Notes: generated by a model from the letters alone, not told the origin. Numbered from the stretch's first letter, positions 1-11,420 are shown. The stretch is DNA of 64,000 bases from Cymodocea nodosa (GCA_036874045.1 CM072335.1:3864001-3928000), one strand, 5' to 3'. A program made the numbers and translations.

Positions 1-1063
1 GAGTTAACACTAGGCAACTTCTAAGTTTCACTCGCGTAAGTTTTCTATTCTGTTTTTTTTTTCTTTGTTTTTCATTCTGCTAACTGTAATAAAGTTAAAT
101 CAATGTCATTAATGCCTCATTTTGATTAAAATATATTTAAATTTGAACATTATATAAAGATTTAACTTGCAGGTCATTTTACGTTATGTAGAATTTACAT
201 TTTACCTTATAACATGCAGAAATTTTTAAGTAATTATCCTGTCATTCAGCAAATTGTAAATCTCTTACATATTCATAAAATTCCACAAATTACATAATAT
301 TCAATAAATTCCATTCATTTCACATCCAAATACGTATGAAAATTGCATCTGAAAAATTATATTCATTAATATGAATCAATTACATTACAAGTACACCATA
401 CAATTTCATACAATTTTACACAAGTAGACGAACAATACAATTTAATCTCTATGCCTAAATTTATCTACTTCTTTCTGAAGTTTTTCTAATTTTAGGTCTT
501 AGCTACATTACTCTGTTGCGTTACAGTTAACTCAACAGAATAAGCTCGTTGACAACTCAAGACTTAACGGAGTATGCTCGTTGAGTTAAGCGTAACTCAA
601 CAGACTCCCCGTACAAGCAAATATAATAATAAAAATATTACAGAGAATAGTTTTTTTATTTTTTTACCAGTTTAACCGATAGTATGCTTCGGTCAGACCT
701 AAATATTTTTTATTTTATTATTTTTCTTTCGGTTGGACCGATACTATGTTTCGGTAAAACCAATATTTTTTTTTTCTGAAGATTAATATACAAATTTTTT
801 TTCTGGTTTAACCGATACTATGCTTCGACCAGACATAAATATTTTTTATTTTTTTTATTTTTCTTTCGGTTGGAACGATACTATGTTTTAGTAATACCAA
901 TATTTTTTTCTGAAAATTAATATACAATTTTATTTTATTTTTAATGTTCCTGTCATGCCGATGGATCCAGTTGGTTGAACTGCAACTATTTTTATGTTTT
1001 ATATATATTTTTAATGTTTAACTCAATTCAATTCAATTCACTTCAACTCAATTCAATTCAATT
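1..1063 (-). mobile_element. Untranslated leader of a minus-strand Ty3-type LTR element (non-coding)
   Basis: No credible coding frame is visible. The stretch lies on the internal side of a tRNA-Asp-type primer site at 1064-1080, so read on the minus strand it is the start of the element's internal region. It holds two copies of a roughly 145-bp repeat (about 660-790 and 800-935) with paired TTTAACCGATACTATGC and CGGTTGGACCGATACTATG motifs. A pair of palindromic motifs around GACTTAACGGAGTATGCTCG lies at 520-600, and an ATTCA-type simple repeat at 1019-1062. Assignment as leader is an inference from its place next to the primer site; the rest of the element lies outside the window. Confidence 0.5.
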
Positions 1064-1080
1064 CCCCAGCAACGGCGCCA
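1064..1080 (-). other. Retrotransposon primer-binding site, tRNA-Asp type
   Basis: On the minus strand this reads TGGCGCCGTTGCTGGGG. It is complementary, with one mismatch, to the 3' end (including CCA) of plant tRNA-Asp. That site is typical of several plant Ty3/gypsy lineages. It directly abuts the LTR end at 1081, which fixes the element's orientation as minus. Confidence 0.8.
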
Positions 1081-3038
1081 TATAACTTGTTTGGGTTTTC
1101 CCAGCACTACACTAGAAAAACTTGGATTTGTTACTTCTAGTTTTACTTTGTTAATTTATCTTTACGCCTATTCTTTCTTTTAAGAGTAAACAAACAACCT
1201 TTAATATAATTTAGATATTAATTCCAATTTGTACTTTAACTGCAAGTGCAGAGTGTCTATTGTATCAGTGTGCAAGTACAGGTCGATCCCATAGGGAATT
1301 GCTGACGAATTTAAGAAATGTTTGATTGTGAATAATTCAAATTTATATTCAATAAACACTCCGTTGAGTTACAGTTAACTCAACGGACTAAGTTCGTTGA
1401 GTTATGGCTAACTCAACGGACTATCCTTGTGGACTTAAGTTAACTCCACGAGCCTGTCTCTTCTTTATAATACTGCTATTTACAGAGGAATTCGACCAAC
1501 CATTGGGCGATTCCACAGATTGTAAATAACATCAATAAAGCTTTTTAATGCTAGTTAACATTGGATTTATCATTAAGCAATACTAATATTCAGATGATTC
1601 AAACAGTCATCATTAAAATCTTTAAGTGTTTTTTTGTACGAACCAATTTTAGTAAACTGTAAAATTAAAACTAACATAAAACAATTATAAAACTGATACA
1701 GATAACATTAATCACGATACAACACAAACAATACAACACTCAAATACAACATACAAACAAAGATAAATTGTTTTTGGTATTTTTGTTTTGATGTGAACAT
1801 GGAAATGGGCGAAAGGTGAAATGTAAAGTAATCTTACTTGACAGTAAATACTTCCGACACTACTTGCAATGTGATTACACCACTAAAAATTAAACCACTT
1901 ACAATTCTGTCTCCTCTCCCTATAGAATCGCGAGTCCAGAATTGCAAGATGATCTCCTCTTCAGCATACAGGCATCAACCCGAAGCCAAGGCTAAGAGCT
2001 TTACGATCTCCTAAAATATGAGTCGGCGCTTGGTGAAAATGTCTTCCCTTCCCGCGACATGATCACTCCTCACAGTGATTGTCAGGCACTGTGTTTGGCT
2101 CAGAATTGACCCGACATCAAGCAAGTATCCTCACAGACCTCCGATGATTGGTGATTATGGTGGTGATAACGATGGTTGGCGTGATACTTCGAAGAATCGC
2201 CGATACTTTTTGCAGAAAATTCGGTGCTCCTCCTCTATATACACTGGCCGTCCAATGATCACACATTCTTCTTTTTTTCTTCTTTTCTTTTATATTTCTT
2301 CAGTAGTAACTGCTTCTACTTGAATGATCGGTTGGATTTCCTTCCTTCATATCAACGGCGATGCCTCCTTCTCCATGCGCGATTGAATTCCTGCGTGATA
2401 CGTGCAAACGTGGTTTTTCCTTCCAACTGTTTGTTCTTGCAATCGCTACAGTGGCATTTTAGAAAATAACTATAAAATACATGCAATAAAGAAATAAGCC
2501 GCTAACCTAACGCGTTACCTTAGTATATATTCATGTAACTCAACACGTACAGTTATGCTAACTTAACGAGTTATAACTTAAGTAAATCTACCAGATCTCG
2601 ACACGTGTCAGCAGCAGTTTAAACATAAAATAACATTTCGACGAGTTATAGGTCTAACTATCCGATGCTCAGATGCATTTTTGGATAGTAACAGCTAACT
2701 CACCGAAAATTCACTTAAGACATTCATTTTGGTTTCGACAAGTGTACATTTGGAAATAATAAAATATTCTCTCTAAACATAACTATTCGGCAATTTAAAC
2801 ATAACTATCCGAAATATCAGAAAATTTGGATACTTAAGAATTTCACAGCCTGCAACTTACCGATAGTTCATAAATGTACTAAATTAACATTAATTCCCCA
2901 AAATTAAGTAGATTCTTCAATTAAAGCATATAATAGTGCAATTATAACATAATGGCTTAATTCTCATATGATAAGCTAAATATTATGCAATTAACCATCA
3001 TTTCACCGTTAATAATATGCACTTTTTCATTCTAAACA
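1081..3038 (-). mobile_element. LTR of a Ty3/gypsy-type retrotransposon
   Basis: The right end (TTCATTCTAAACA, 3026-3038) is the reverse complement of the TGTTTAGAATGAA start of the complete solo LTRs at 28833 and 5386. The left end abuts the tRNA-Asp primer site. Further blocks match those LTRs in reverse complement, for example 1250-1290, 1855-2110 and 2930-3038. It is about 400 bp longer than its 1.56-kb relatives. The extra material, around 2480-2830, has repeated TAACTTAACGAGTT and AACTATCCGA motifs. Short ORFs here (for example around 2075-2470) look like chance frames. The terminal TG at 1081 reads TA, a likely C-to-T decay change. Confidence 0.75.
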
Positions 3039-4268
3039 GTGTGCAGGGATAGTTTGATCACTGAGAATTCTATGCCTTTTATACTGTATTTTCATTTCAT
3101 GCATATCCTTCACGTTTAATCACTACCAGTTTTCCACTTCTCTACGTCTTTTCTTTTTCCTTCATCGGAATACACACGTTCTGACCCACGTTTATATTTT
3201 GAATTTTCTTTAACCATTAGTCCTGGATTTCTGAAAAATTTCCTACAAAATAAACTTTCTTGTCCAAAGAATTTTCCATCAAGTGTAATAAGAAGTCGTT
3301 ACTTTAATGTTAACTAAACGAGTAACACAAGTATATAAATATAACTTAACGTTTCTAACTTAACGAGTTCCTCATGTGCCATTTCACGTGACAAGTACTG
3401 TAGCTAACTCAACGAACTAAATCCATGGTGTTACGCTAACTCAACGAACCAGCTTAACTTTTCTTTCGGAAGGTTAAATGATAACTCACCGAAAATAGTT
3501 TAAGTTTCGGATAGTTACGGTTGTAAGTCACCGAAAAACTCTTTATACCATAAAACTAGTGAGACACGTTTCAAGATCTGAAAACATGACTTAAGTTACC
3601 TTTCAGATAGTTATGAATGTAAGTCTCTGAAAAACTTTAACTCACCGATTTAGTAATAAACAAATGTTTTTATATTAAGAATTTTACCACGTGCAAAAAT
3701 AACAACTTAAGTTTATAACGCTAACCTAACGCGTTGCCTTAGTGTTCAATATAGCAGTTCAACGCGTTTAGTTATGTTAACTTAACGAGTTAAACATGTG
3801 CATCTCACGTGATACAATACAACATTTGTAACTTATAATTTCACCACGTGTATAACACTAACTTAACGAGTTCATCTCTTCTTTTACTCACTAACTTAAC
3901 TAGTTATCACGTGACCTATTTTAACCTTTAAGCCTCTAACTTAACGAGTTCTCACGTGACCTCTATACAAACAAAACTCTAACTTAACGAGTTGTCTAAA
4001 CGTGCACTGTTCATGATACAGAAGATATAACTTCAAAACATATCATGCTTTTTAATAAAAACACACGTTAACTTAACGTTTAGTTAAATGAGAAATTAAT
4101 GCAACGAAATGACTAGTTAATAACTTTAGATCCAATACAAACAAGTATTTATGCTAGTAAGCTTTTTCTGTATTAATTGATGATTTTAATTTCTTTTTAC
4201 AAGCAATAGTAATTGAGCAAATATGATTATTTTCATTCAGCACACATCATCAAAACAAAATACTCAAC
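3039..4268. repeat. Non-coding tract rich in TAACTTAACGAGTT-type modules
   Basis: No coding frame is seen. From about 3300 to 4080 the tract repeats CTAACTTAACGAGTT or CTCAACGAACT every 50-100 bp, with CACGTGA strings and CACCGAAAA/TTCGGATAGTTA pairs between them. The stretch 3700-3830 closely resembles 2490-2610 inside the neighbouring LTR, so the tract is probably LTR-derived from a related element. The right edge abuts copia homology at 4269. Confidence 0.45.
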
Positions 4269-4376
4269 ACTCAAGTTTAAAAAGGATAGAGTGTGTAATG
4301 AATTTCTCATGAAAAAATAAAAAAATAATATCATAAGAGTATAAATGTTATTACTACCAGAAAATCATTAAAACTA

Positions 4377-5385
4377 TTGCATCTTGACTTATTTGGTCCA
4401 ACTCAGACCTTAAGCCTAGGTGGAAGAAAATATACCCTAGTGATTGTTGATGACTTTATTAAATTCACATGGGTAATATTTTTGACTCATAAGAATGAAA
4501 CATGTGTTGTGTTTAAAAACTTTTGCATTAGAGTACAAAATGAGAAAGAATTAATTGCAAAGAAAATCAAAAGTGATCATGGAGAAGAGTTCAACAATTC
4601 AAAATTTGAAAATCTCTATAATACTTTTAGAATCATGCATAAATTTTCCTATCCAAGAATTTTAGCTTAAAATGGAATAGTGGAAAGGAAAAATAGAGTT
4701 TTACATAAAATGGGTAGGACTCTACCAAATGCATTTGATTTGCCAAAATTCCTATGAGCTAAAGCTTTTGGAATAACTTACTATAAAATCAACAGAACTC
4801 ATCTTAGGCCCATATTAAACAAAACACCATTTGAGTTATGGTTTAGCATGGCACCTAATGTAGCATATTTTGAAATCTTTTAATGTAAATGCTTTGTCTT
4901 GAATATAAAAGATCGGAAGGATAAATTTGATACTAAGTTAGATCCAATTGTGTAAGTTGGATACTCTTCTAGAAGGAAGGCATATAGAGTTTACATTGAA
5001 AAAGATAGGAGAGTGGAAAAGACCATTAATGTGGATTTCGATGAAGACTTAGTATGCAAAATGAAATAACTCAAGATTGAAAGAGATAGTGAAGAAGAAT
5101 TAGATGTTAACAAGAATGATCAATGAAGAAAGAAAAATTATTCTCAAGCTTCCAGTTCAACTGAAAAAACTTGGAAAATTAAGTCTAACCATCCTATTGA
5201 GCAAATTATTAGCAATATAAATCAAGGAGTGGAACTCAAAACATATGCAACTTTTATGCATTTATTTTAGAAATTGAACCAAAGAATATTGAAGAAGCCT
5301 ATAATGACGATTATTAGATTATGACCATATAGGAAGAATTAAATCAATTTCAAAAAAATAATGTATGGGAATTAGTTGAAAAACT
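4377..5385 (+). pseudogene. Copia integrase fragment (decayed)
   Basis: Translation gives the integrase core: LDLFGPTQTLSLGGRKY followed by VIVDDF (first Asp region), then KIKSDHGEEF (second Asp) and VERKNRVLH (the Glu region). Downstream are the conserved RPILNKTPFELW and VGYSSRRKAYRVY segments. Stops interrupt it repeatedly: TAA before NGIVERKN at about 4668, TGA for an expected Trp at about 4756, and others. The longest open piece is about 97 codons (4377-4670). Integrase normally inserts element cDNA into the genome; this copy cannot. Confidence 0.8.
5381..5385. repeat. Target-site duplication AAACT (left) of nested solo LTR
   Basis: AAACT here and at 6955-6959 bracket the 1569-bp solo LTR. 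Removing the LTR and one AAACT restores a continuous copia reading, with VEKL running directly into TRKTIIGTK. This confirms the 5-bp duplication and exact insertion point. Confidence 0.85.
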
Positions 5386-6954
5386 TATTTAGAATGAAAT
5401 TATGCATAATAGTAGTGGTTAATGAATGATTAATGGTACATCATTTAGCTTATCAAATGAGAATTAGGCCATTATGCTACATTTGCATAATTATAAGACT
5501 TAATTGAAGAGCGTACATAATTTGAAGAAGTTAACGTTAATTAAGTATCATTGATGAATGATTGAAAATTACTTCTTTGACATATTATTAAATGTTATAT
5601 ATGTATTACTTTACTAAACTGCAAAATTGGATGAGTCCATTGAGTTAGTAGTTAAGTAAATGGAGTAAGTCCATTGAGTTACGTTAACTCTACTAACTAG
5701 TTATTATCTAATGTGTGATTCTAAGCAATTATAAGAAATACATAGGAAAACCACATTGCATGATTTACGCTCATGATTGCTATCATGGAACGAAGAAGCA
5801 ATTATAATCATTGATATGTAGGAAAGAAAAATCCAACCAGTCATTTTGGCGCTAGTAGTTATTACAGGAAAGAAATATAAAAGATTGAAAGAAATCAAGA
5901 GAAAAAGGGAGGGAAGAAATAGCTACGTTCACTACAGAAAGCATTGGACGTTCTTTAAGATTATTCCACCGACACCCATAATTCATCGAAAGTCCGTGAG
6001 GATAGTTCCAGAATTGGGTCAATTCCAAGCAAACCATGATAATTGACAACCATTGCGAAGGAGTGATCGTGTCATAGGAAGGAAATGTTTCTTCACTAAG
6101 CATCAAATCATCTCTTAGGAGATAGTTAAAGCTTTCAACCTTGGTTTCAGGTTGATGTCGATTTGCTGAAGAGATCATTTTACAAAAGTCTAGGTTCACA
6201 TTCTAGTAAAAAGAGGAGCGCTTGACAGTAAGTAGTTAAATTTTCAAAGGTGTAACTATGTTGCATGTAGTGTTGTAAGACAAATTTTCAATAGAGAGCT
6301 TTCTCTTCATAAATCGTCTAGCTTAAGAAACATATATGTTTACATTTATATCACCATGTTCATTATGTTCTGTGTTTGTATCGTTTGTGTTTAAATTATA
6401 TGTTTGTAATTGTTAAATGTTATGTGTTTATTTTATTTCAGTTAGTATGAAATCGTATGACTTTATTATAAAGCCAATTAGTTTAAATCTTTGAAATCAT
6501 GTTGTGCCTATTTATTACTTGAATTCATTTGAATGCTAAAATTACTCGATGTTAAATCTGATATAAGTAGCAATTGGAGAGAGTATAATAGTTGCTTGCA
6601 TTATTTGGTATCGCACAATGGATGGCCGAATCCAAATACAAAACAACTATCTAGAGAGAGAGTCACAGAACCATCTATTGAGTTATTTGTAACTCAACTA
6701 ACTTAGTCCATTGAATTAAGTAGTAACTTAATGGAGTGGAAGTTTCACTAGTATGCACTACACTTATTCTATAGCAACTTAGTATCTGATTTTAACAACT
6801 TCCTATGGATTCGACTTGTTCTTACACACTTTTTACAACTAACATTGTGCACTTATAGTCAATTAAATGAAAAGATTTATTAGATTTAAATTATGTTCAG
6901 GGAATTGCTTGTTTACTAAAAGAAAAGAAAAATTCATTTAAACCAAACAAGATA
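5386..6954 (+). mobile_element. Solo LTR (Ty3-type) nested in copia copy 1
   Basis: Same LTR family as 1081-3038, but in plus orientation and 1569 bp long. The ends read TATTTAG and AACAAGATA where the sister copy at 28833-30394 retains canonical TG...CA, so both terminal dinucleotides have decayed. A 5-bp duplication (AAACT) flanks it and no internal region is left, which fits LTR-LTR recombination. It contains palindromic GTCCATTGAGTTA modules near 5635-5700 and 6660-6730. Short ORFs inside (5846-6199, both strands) have no recognisable homology and are disregarded. Confidence 0.85.
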
Positions 6955-7447
6955 AAACTCACTAGAAAAACTATTATTGGAACTAAGTAGGTATTTAGAA
7001 ATAAATTGGATGACATTAGGTATATAATCAGAAATAAAGCTAAACTAGTTGCATAAGGATACAATCAATAAGAAGAGATTGATTATGAAGAAATATTTGC
7101 ACCAATGGCTAGACTTGAAGCTATTAGGATGTTGTTTACTTTTGCTAGTAGTATGAAAATCAAGTTATTTTAGATAGACATAAAAAGTGCATTTTTGAAT
7201 GAATTTCCATAGGAAGAAGTTTTTGTAAAGAAACCTCTAGGTTTCGAAGAAGAAGACAAGCTAGATCATGTTTTCAAATTAAATAAAGCATTGTATGGTT
7301 TGAAACAAGCACTTAGGGCCTAGTATGATAGGTTGAAAAATTTTCTAGTTCAAACCATCTTCAACATTGGCAAAGTGGATGGTACACTATTTATAAAAAT
7401 TATTGATTCACATATGTTACTTGTTTAAATATATATTGATAATATGA
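6955..7447 (+). pseudogene. Copia reverse transcriptase fragment (5' part, decayed)
   Basis: Readable motifs are TIIGTK-(stop)-VFRNKLDD, KLVA-(stop)-GYNQ, EEIDYEEIFAPMARLEAIR, then [24 protein letters not shown] and [10 protein letters not shown]. The stops replace an expected Trp (TAG) and Gln (TAA). The frame ends at about 7447, around the YIDN region where the catalytic YVDD motif belongs; the RNase H part is missing. Confidence 0.75.
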
Positions 7448-8128
7448 TCCTCCATACACATGCATGAAAGATTTCTCACCTTTCTTGCTGCCCGTGCATA
7501 TATATTGTATATGTGTTAAACCCTCACTTTGGTATGCATTGATTTTGATATATTAAATAATCAAATTGTTATATTGAATTTATAAAATTTAAAAATTTAT
7601 ATTAAATTTGGTATAATATTTTTTGATATATTGATTTTGTAATTTGGTATATTAACAAGTATGTTCAAATCCTATTGCTTGGAAAGTCAAATCTGTGGAT
7701 GTGCTTCTGCGGAGCAACTATTTGTTTTGGACTCCATAAATCGAAGAAGCCTGGTTCAAACCACTTGTCTTACCAACGATTTCATGGATGTTAATATTTC
7801 TATTTCAATTCAAATATATATCTGAGATCTGACTATTTGTCCTTTAGGTTTCATTCGATTCATCCTGTTCTTCATATAATGTCTTTACTTGATTTAATTA
7901 AATACGAATTAATTATATGTTTATGTAAAATATTACTTTTACTATTTAAATTTAGTTACTTGCGTTATGTCTTAAATAATTTAAATTTTTAAGCTTGTAA
8001 TCATAAAAATTCAAATATTAATTGTATGATTTAATTACTTACATGTGAATTATTATCATCAATCGTACATATAAATCTGAAAGGACAGTAAAAGATCAAC
8101 CATGCGTGCATATTAAGTAAAATATGTT
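7448..8128. repeat. Gene-less tail of an additional peptide-array unit
   Basis: Collinear with about 41094-41760, which in the CRP4 unit lies 450 bp to 1.1 kb upstream of the gene. It contains the TCCATACACATGCATG start, the GGTATGCATTGATTTTGATATATT tract, a core repeat (7686-7806) and the following AT-rich stretch. Here copia copy 1 occupies the place where TATA box and exons should be. I read it as the remnant of a seventh unit whose gene was lost in a junction with the copia fragment. Confidence 0.65.
7686..7806. repeat. 115-bp core repeat, copy 1 of 13
   Basis: Starts GTCAAATCTGTGGATG and ends CATGGATGTTAATATTTC. A member of a 13-copy family around the peptide genes; function unknown. 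In most copies both strands are open for about 35-40 codons, but I recognise no protein family and frames shift between copies. Confidence 0.8.
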
Positions 8129-8511
8129 AAGAGTGAGTTGACTGCGAACAACAGCAAAGAATGCATAATATCATCATTTTGCTCCCTTAAGTCGAAAAAG
8201 ACCTCTTTCTGATTTTTGTTCTTGCTGATGAAAGGCACTTGCACTTACGTACCAAAGTATAATTTCTTTATCTTTTATAGTTGTAAATCTAGTTGTAACT
8301 TTTTTAAATTTAAATTACATATAAAATTGGTTTTGATTTCCTTACATCTTTTTATTGATCAATGATTCAAAAGAAACTCAAGGAGATGACCTTAGAGAAG
8401 GTTGACCTCGAAAGATCATTATTACCAAACCCTTGTGCCCTCGGTATGACATATATGGCAGAAGATAATAATCGTTACAGTACATGAGACTCAATCCTAT
8501 TGCTTGGAAGG

Positions 8512-8620
8512 TCAAATCTGTGGATGCGCTTCCGTGGAGCAACCATTTGTTTTGGGCTCCATAAGTCAAAGAAGCACACTTGTCTTACCAACGATTTCAC
8601 GGATGTCAATATTTCTATTT
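8512..8620. repeat. 115-bp core repeat, copy 2 of 13
   Basis: Same start as copy 1, but the central TGCTTCAAACCAC segment is missing, as in the copies at 22681 and 42146. These three form a deletion subfamily. Preceded by CTCAATCCTATTGCTTGGAAG. Confidence 0.8.
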
Positions 8621-10252
8621 CAATTCAAATATATGCCTGACGTCTGACTATTTGTCCTCAAGCATTCATTCGATTCATCCTGATCTTACATATAATGTCT
8701 TTACCTGATTTAATTAAATATGAATTGATTATAAGATTATGTAGAATTCTATTTTTTCTATTTAATTTATTTATGTTTAGTTACTTGTGTGATGTCAAAA
8801 GAATTTAAATTTTAAAGCTTGTAATCATAAAAATTCAAATACTAATTGTATGATTTAATTTCTTACCTGTGAATTATTATCATCAATCAAACATATAAAT
8901 CTTAAAGTAACGTAGAAGATCAACCATGCAATCATATCATGTAAAATACAGTTGCCATATTTTAGTTGGAAACTGTCTTCTACATGTTATAACTTTCACC
9001 AAATAAGCAAAACGTGCATGAAATGTTTTTCACATAAATAACACATTCTTACGTTCTTTTCTTCCTTCTCTTTTCACATTTTATTCTTTATTCATTTTCT
9101 CTTCCTATGTTCCTCTCTACTTTCAACCTTTCTCTCTCCTTTATTCTCCTTATCTTAATCTTAAATAGTTATTTATTAAGTTTACATGGGCCTGTATAAA
9201 TTTTTGACATCTCCTCTTTCTTTCCTTTTTCCTTCATAATGGTACAAATAGATTTAGATGAAAAAAATACCCGCTAATTAAAACTTGAATTTTCTGTACA
9301 TTGCATGTAACACATCTACAATATTCCAAGTCCATATATGATGAATATCCAAAAGAAAGCCACCGACAAACTTCTATTATTTTGAAATATAGAATTAGAT
9401 CTTTCAAAAAACGTACAATTATTACTATAACAACTAAATTTATATATATGCCATTTTAGGCTTATAATTAAGCTTAATCTTCCATTCCATCTCTTAAACC
9501 TCCAATTTCCTAGTATTTATTATATTAAGTTAAAAGAACAATTGGGTTAACAATTATTCAAAAAATTCCACACATATTCCTCAATCTCCAATGCTCATTT
9601 TTATATATTCAAGACAGGATGATACAGAATGGATTAACATCACCCTTAACAAGATCCATTTTAATTAATTTATGTTCTTGAATTTTATCTCTTGTGCAAG
9701 CATGCAAAATTTGCACACCATATTTATTTTTCTAATGAAGGTCACCTCCTATGTATTCTTGAGAGGGTTCAAAATTAATGCATGGATTTGGACCTTTGAT
9801 TTTTGTAGGGATGGTTTTACTTGATTATAGTAATTGCTTAACTTTTCAAGAAACAAAAACTAACTTCTTGCAAAAATTAGATTATCAATACAATTAATGG
9901 CATCTTTCTCCTACCACTTGTGTGCATTAATTAAATATGAGTTTGATCCCTCGGCGACCTTTGTTAATTATATTAAAGAAAAAACTTGAATGTAGACATT
10001 CACAGTATTTTTTTACTACGGTCGTCTAAAATTGTATTCAAATTTATTCTTGTCATATCGTTTTGACTATGGCTGCATGAATTACATGTCTGATGTCACA
10101 TATATATTGAAATTTAAAAGTAAAATGCTTAAGCTTAGAGTTAGAGGCTGGATATCGAATTATCGATCACGCACGTGTAGCCCAACATTAAGTTTAATCA
10201 TACCATAATTATATCAAAGTACGTCGTACAAGAAGAAGAAAGCTCGAAGGCT

Positions 10253-10258
10253 TTTATT
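10253..10258 (-). terminator. Polyadenylation signal of CRP1
   Basis: AATAAA on the minus strand, about 110 nt after the stop codon. It is preserved in all six paralogues. Between stop and signal lies a CACGTG-containing palindrome (TGCACGTGCA, 10283-10292). Confidence 0.6.
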
Positions 10259-10368
10259 CGAACACATGTATATATGGTAGAATGCACGTGCAATTTATTT
10301 AGATGGTAATACTACATGGTGCTGATCGAGCTGCCGTTCCTTCTTCTCGTGGGATCGGTGGCGATTGA

Positions 10369-10786
10369 TCAATGGCACCAGTGCTTGCAGTGCCTCTTCC
10401 CACCGTACCAGGTGTAGCCTCCGCAGCACCAGGAGTGGACACCGCAACGGCACCAGTGGGAGCAGTGCTTCTTGCCATCGTACCAGATGTAGCCGCCGCA
10501 GCAGTACTTGCAGCTTCCACGGGCGCCGTCCACTTCCACCTCATCTGAATTCAATATCCCAGATCAACTAATTAATGGCATCAGCCAGGCAAAGAAATAC
10601 ATGTCTATCTATCAGACAAGGGAAAGCATATATAGATCGATCAATATTGCAGTATATATAGGTGCTAATTAATCTACCAGTGTATTCTTCCTGCATGTCT
10701 TCTTCGGCCGCCAGCACATCGGAGGAGATGAGCAGGAGGGCCGCCACCATCACGGCCAGGACGACGGGAAGTCTTCTTGGTGCCAT
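10369..10786 (-). CDS. CRP1: secreted Cys/His/Trp-rich peptide precursor (two exons)
   Basis: Exon 1 is 10678-10786 and exon 2 is 10369-10544, joined across a 133-nt GT-AG intron in phase 1; the product is 94 residues. Residues 1-27 are a signal peptide (hydrophobic core about 8-20, cleavage near VLAA/EED). Residues 28-46 are strongly acidic. Residues 48-93 hold ten cysteines in two tandem modules, each CC-GGY-x-WY-x-GK-x-HC-x-HWC, preceded by Cys48 or Cys70. The Cys part is basic, with six His and five Trp. The ATG at 10786 is chosen because it starts the signal peptide and lies 78 nt below a TATA box. The LLLISSDVLAA leader and the Cys spacing recall plant class II glycine-rich proteins (GRP/nodulin family), but the Gly-rich domain is absent. 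The product is probably extracellular. Signalling, metal binding or defence are possible, and nothing in the sequence decides between them. Confidence 0.85.
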
Positions 10787-10863
10787 TGATCGATCTGTCG
10801 TGTAACCAGCGAGTTTGAACTGATGTGTTTGGGAGATGTCTCCGCCGTATCTATACCGGGCCC

Positions 10864-10871
10864 TATTTATA
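10864..10871 (-). promoter_or_regulatory. TATA box of CRP1
   Basis: Minus strand reads GCTATAAATAGGG. It lies 78 nt upstream of the ATG, so transcription should start about 45-50 nt before it. The same box sits at the same distance in CRP2, 4, 5 and 6. Confidence 0.75.
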
Positions 10872-11297
10872 GCGCAACATCTTTACAAGTACAAATTAAT
10901 AAGTAATTAAAATTAAGAAGCAGATATGCACAGTTAGCTTAAACGACGTTAATTACGAGCCCAAGATCAAAATCTGTGGGTAGGTAATCCGGAAGCGAAT
11001 TATTTCAGTCTTCGATTCCACGAGAAAACTCTTATATATGATCGTCGATTACGTGTGCCCTAGAATATGTGTGTGAGTACATGTATATATTTATGTAGAA
11101 TATATTTGTGTGTGAGCATATGCATTGTATATTTGTTATACCCTCACGTTGGTATGCATTGATTTTGATATAGTAAATAATCAAATTGGTATATTGAATT
11201 TATAAAATTTATATTAAACGTGGTATAGTATTTTTTGATATATTGATTTTGTAATTTGGTATGTTAACAAGTATACTCAAATCTTATTGCTGGGAAG

Positions 11298-11420
11298 GTC
11301 AAATCTGTGGATGCGCTTCTGTGGAGCAACCATTTGTTATGGACTCCATAAGTCAAAGAAGCATGGTTCAAACTACTTGACTTACCAACGATTTCATGGA
11401 TGTTAATATTTCTATTTCAA
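11298..11420. repeat. 115-bp core repeat, copy 3 of 13
   Basis: Full-length type with GGACTCCATAAGTCAAAG in the middle. It lies about 0.5 kb upstream of the CRP1 start, equivalent to the copy at 25471 upstream of CRP2. Confidence 0.8.

Larger units (their letters stand above)
4269..7447 (+). mobile_element. Truncated Ty1/copia element, copy 1, interrupted by a solo LTR
   Basis: Collinear with 27726-30890 of the copy near 28 kb, apart from small changes. It carries integrase (about 4269-5385), a nested solo LTR (5386-6954) and reverse transcriptase (6955-7447). The left end begins in the pre-integrase region. The right end stops inside RT at about 7447, where sequence switches abruptly to peptide-array DNA (TCCATACACATGCATG). 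Both truncations and many nonsense codons make it inactive. Stop codons shared with the 28-kb copy show both descend from an already dead element. Confidence 0.8.

Noticed and set aside
2075..2469. Two overlapping 81-82-codon frames
   Set aside because: Inside an LTR, low complexity at the end (Phe/Ser/Leu from a TTTC-rich tract), no homologues recognised.
5846..6199. ORFs on both strands of 66 and 115 codons
   Set aside because: They lie inside a solo LTR, and the sister LTR at 28833-30394 does not keep them open.
8378..8569. Minus-strand frame MTYGAQNKWLLHG recurring at 22485, 41977 and 60492
   Set aside because: Arises from the 115-bp core repeat and its leader. Length and ends change between copies and no family is recognised. 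Kept only as a repeat.
10299..10544. An 81-codon Ala/Thr/Pro-rich ATG frame overlapping exon 2, open in all six paralogues
   Set aside because: Silent changes in the Cys frame alter this frame, it has no signal peptide, and it begins exactly at the splice acceptor. It is a shadow of the GC-rich exon.
10369..10544. Assignment of the peptide to hevein, defensin, snakin or alpha-hairpinin classes
   Set aside because: The spacing (C-x2-CC-x11-C-x3-C, then C-x5-CC-x11-C-x3-C) does not fit those patterns. Only a loose resemblance to the Cys-rich end of class II GRPs remains.
10365..10571. Plus-strand Ser/Arg-rich 68-codon frame opposite exon 2, present in every copy
   Set aside because: Antisense shadow of a conserved GC-rich exon; residues vary between copies while the Cys frame does not.
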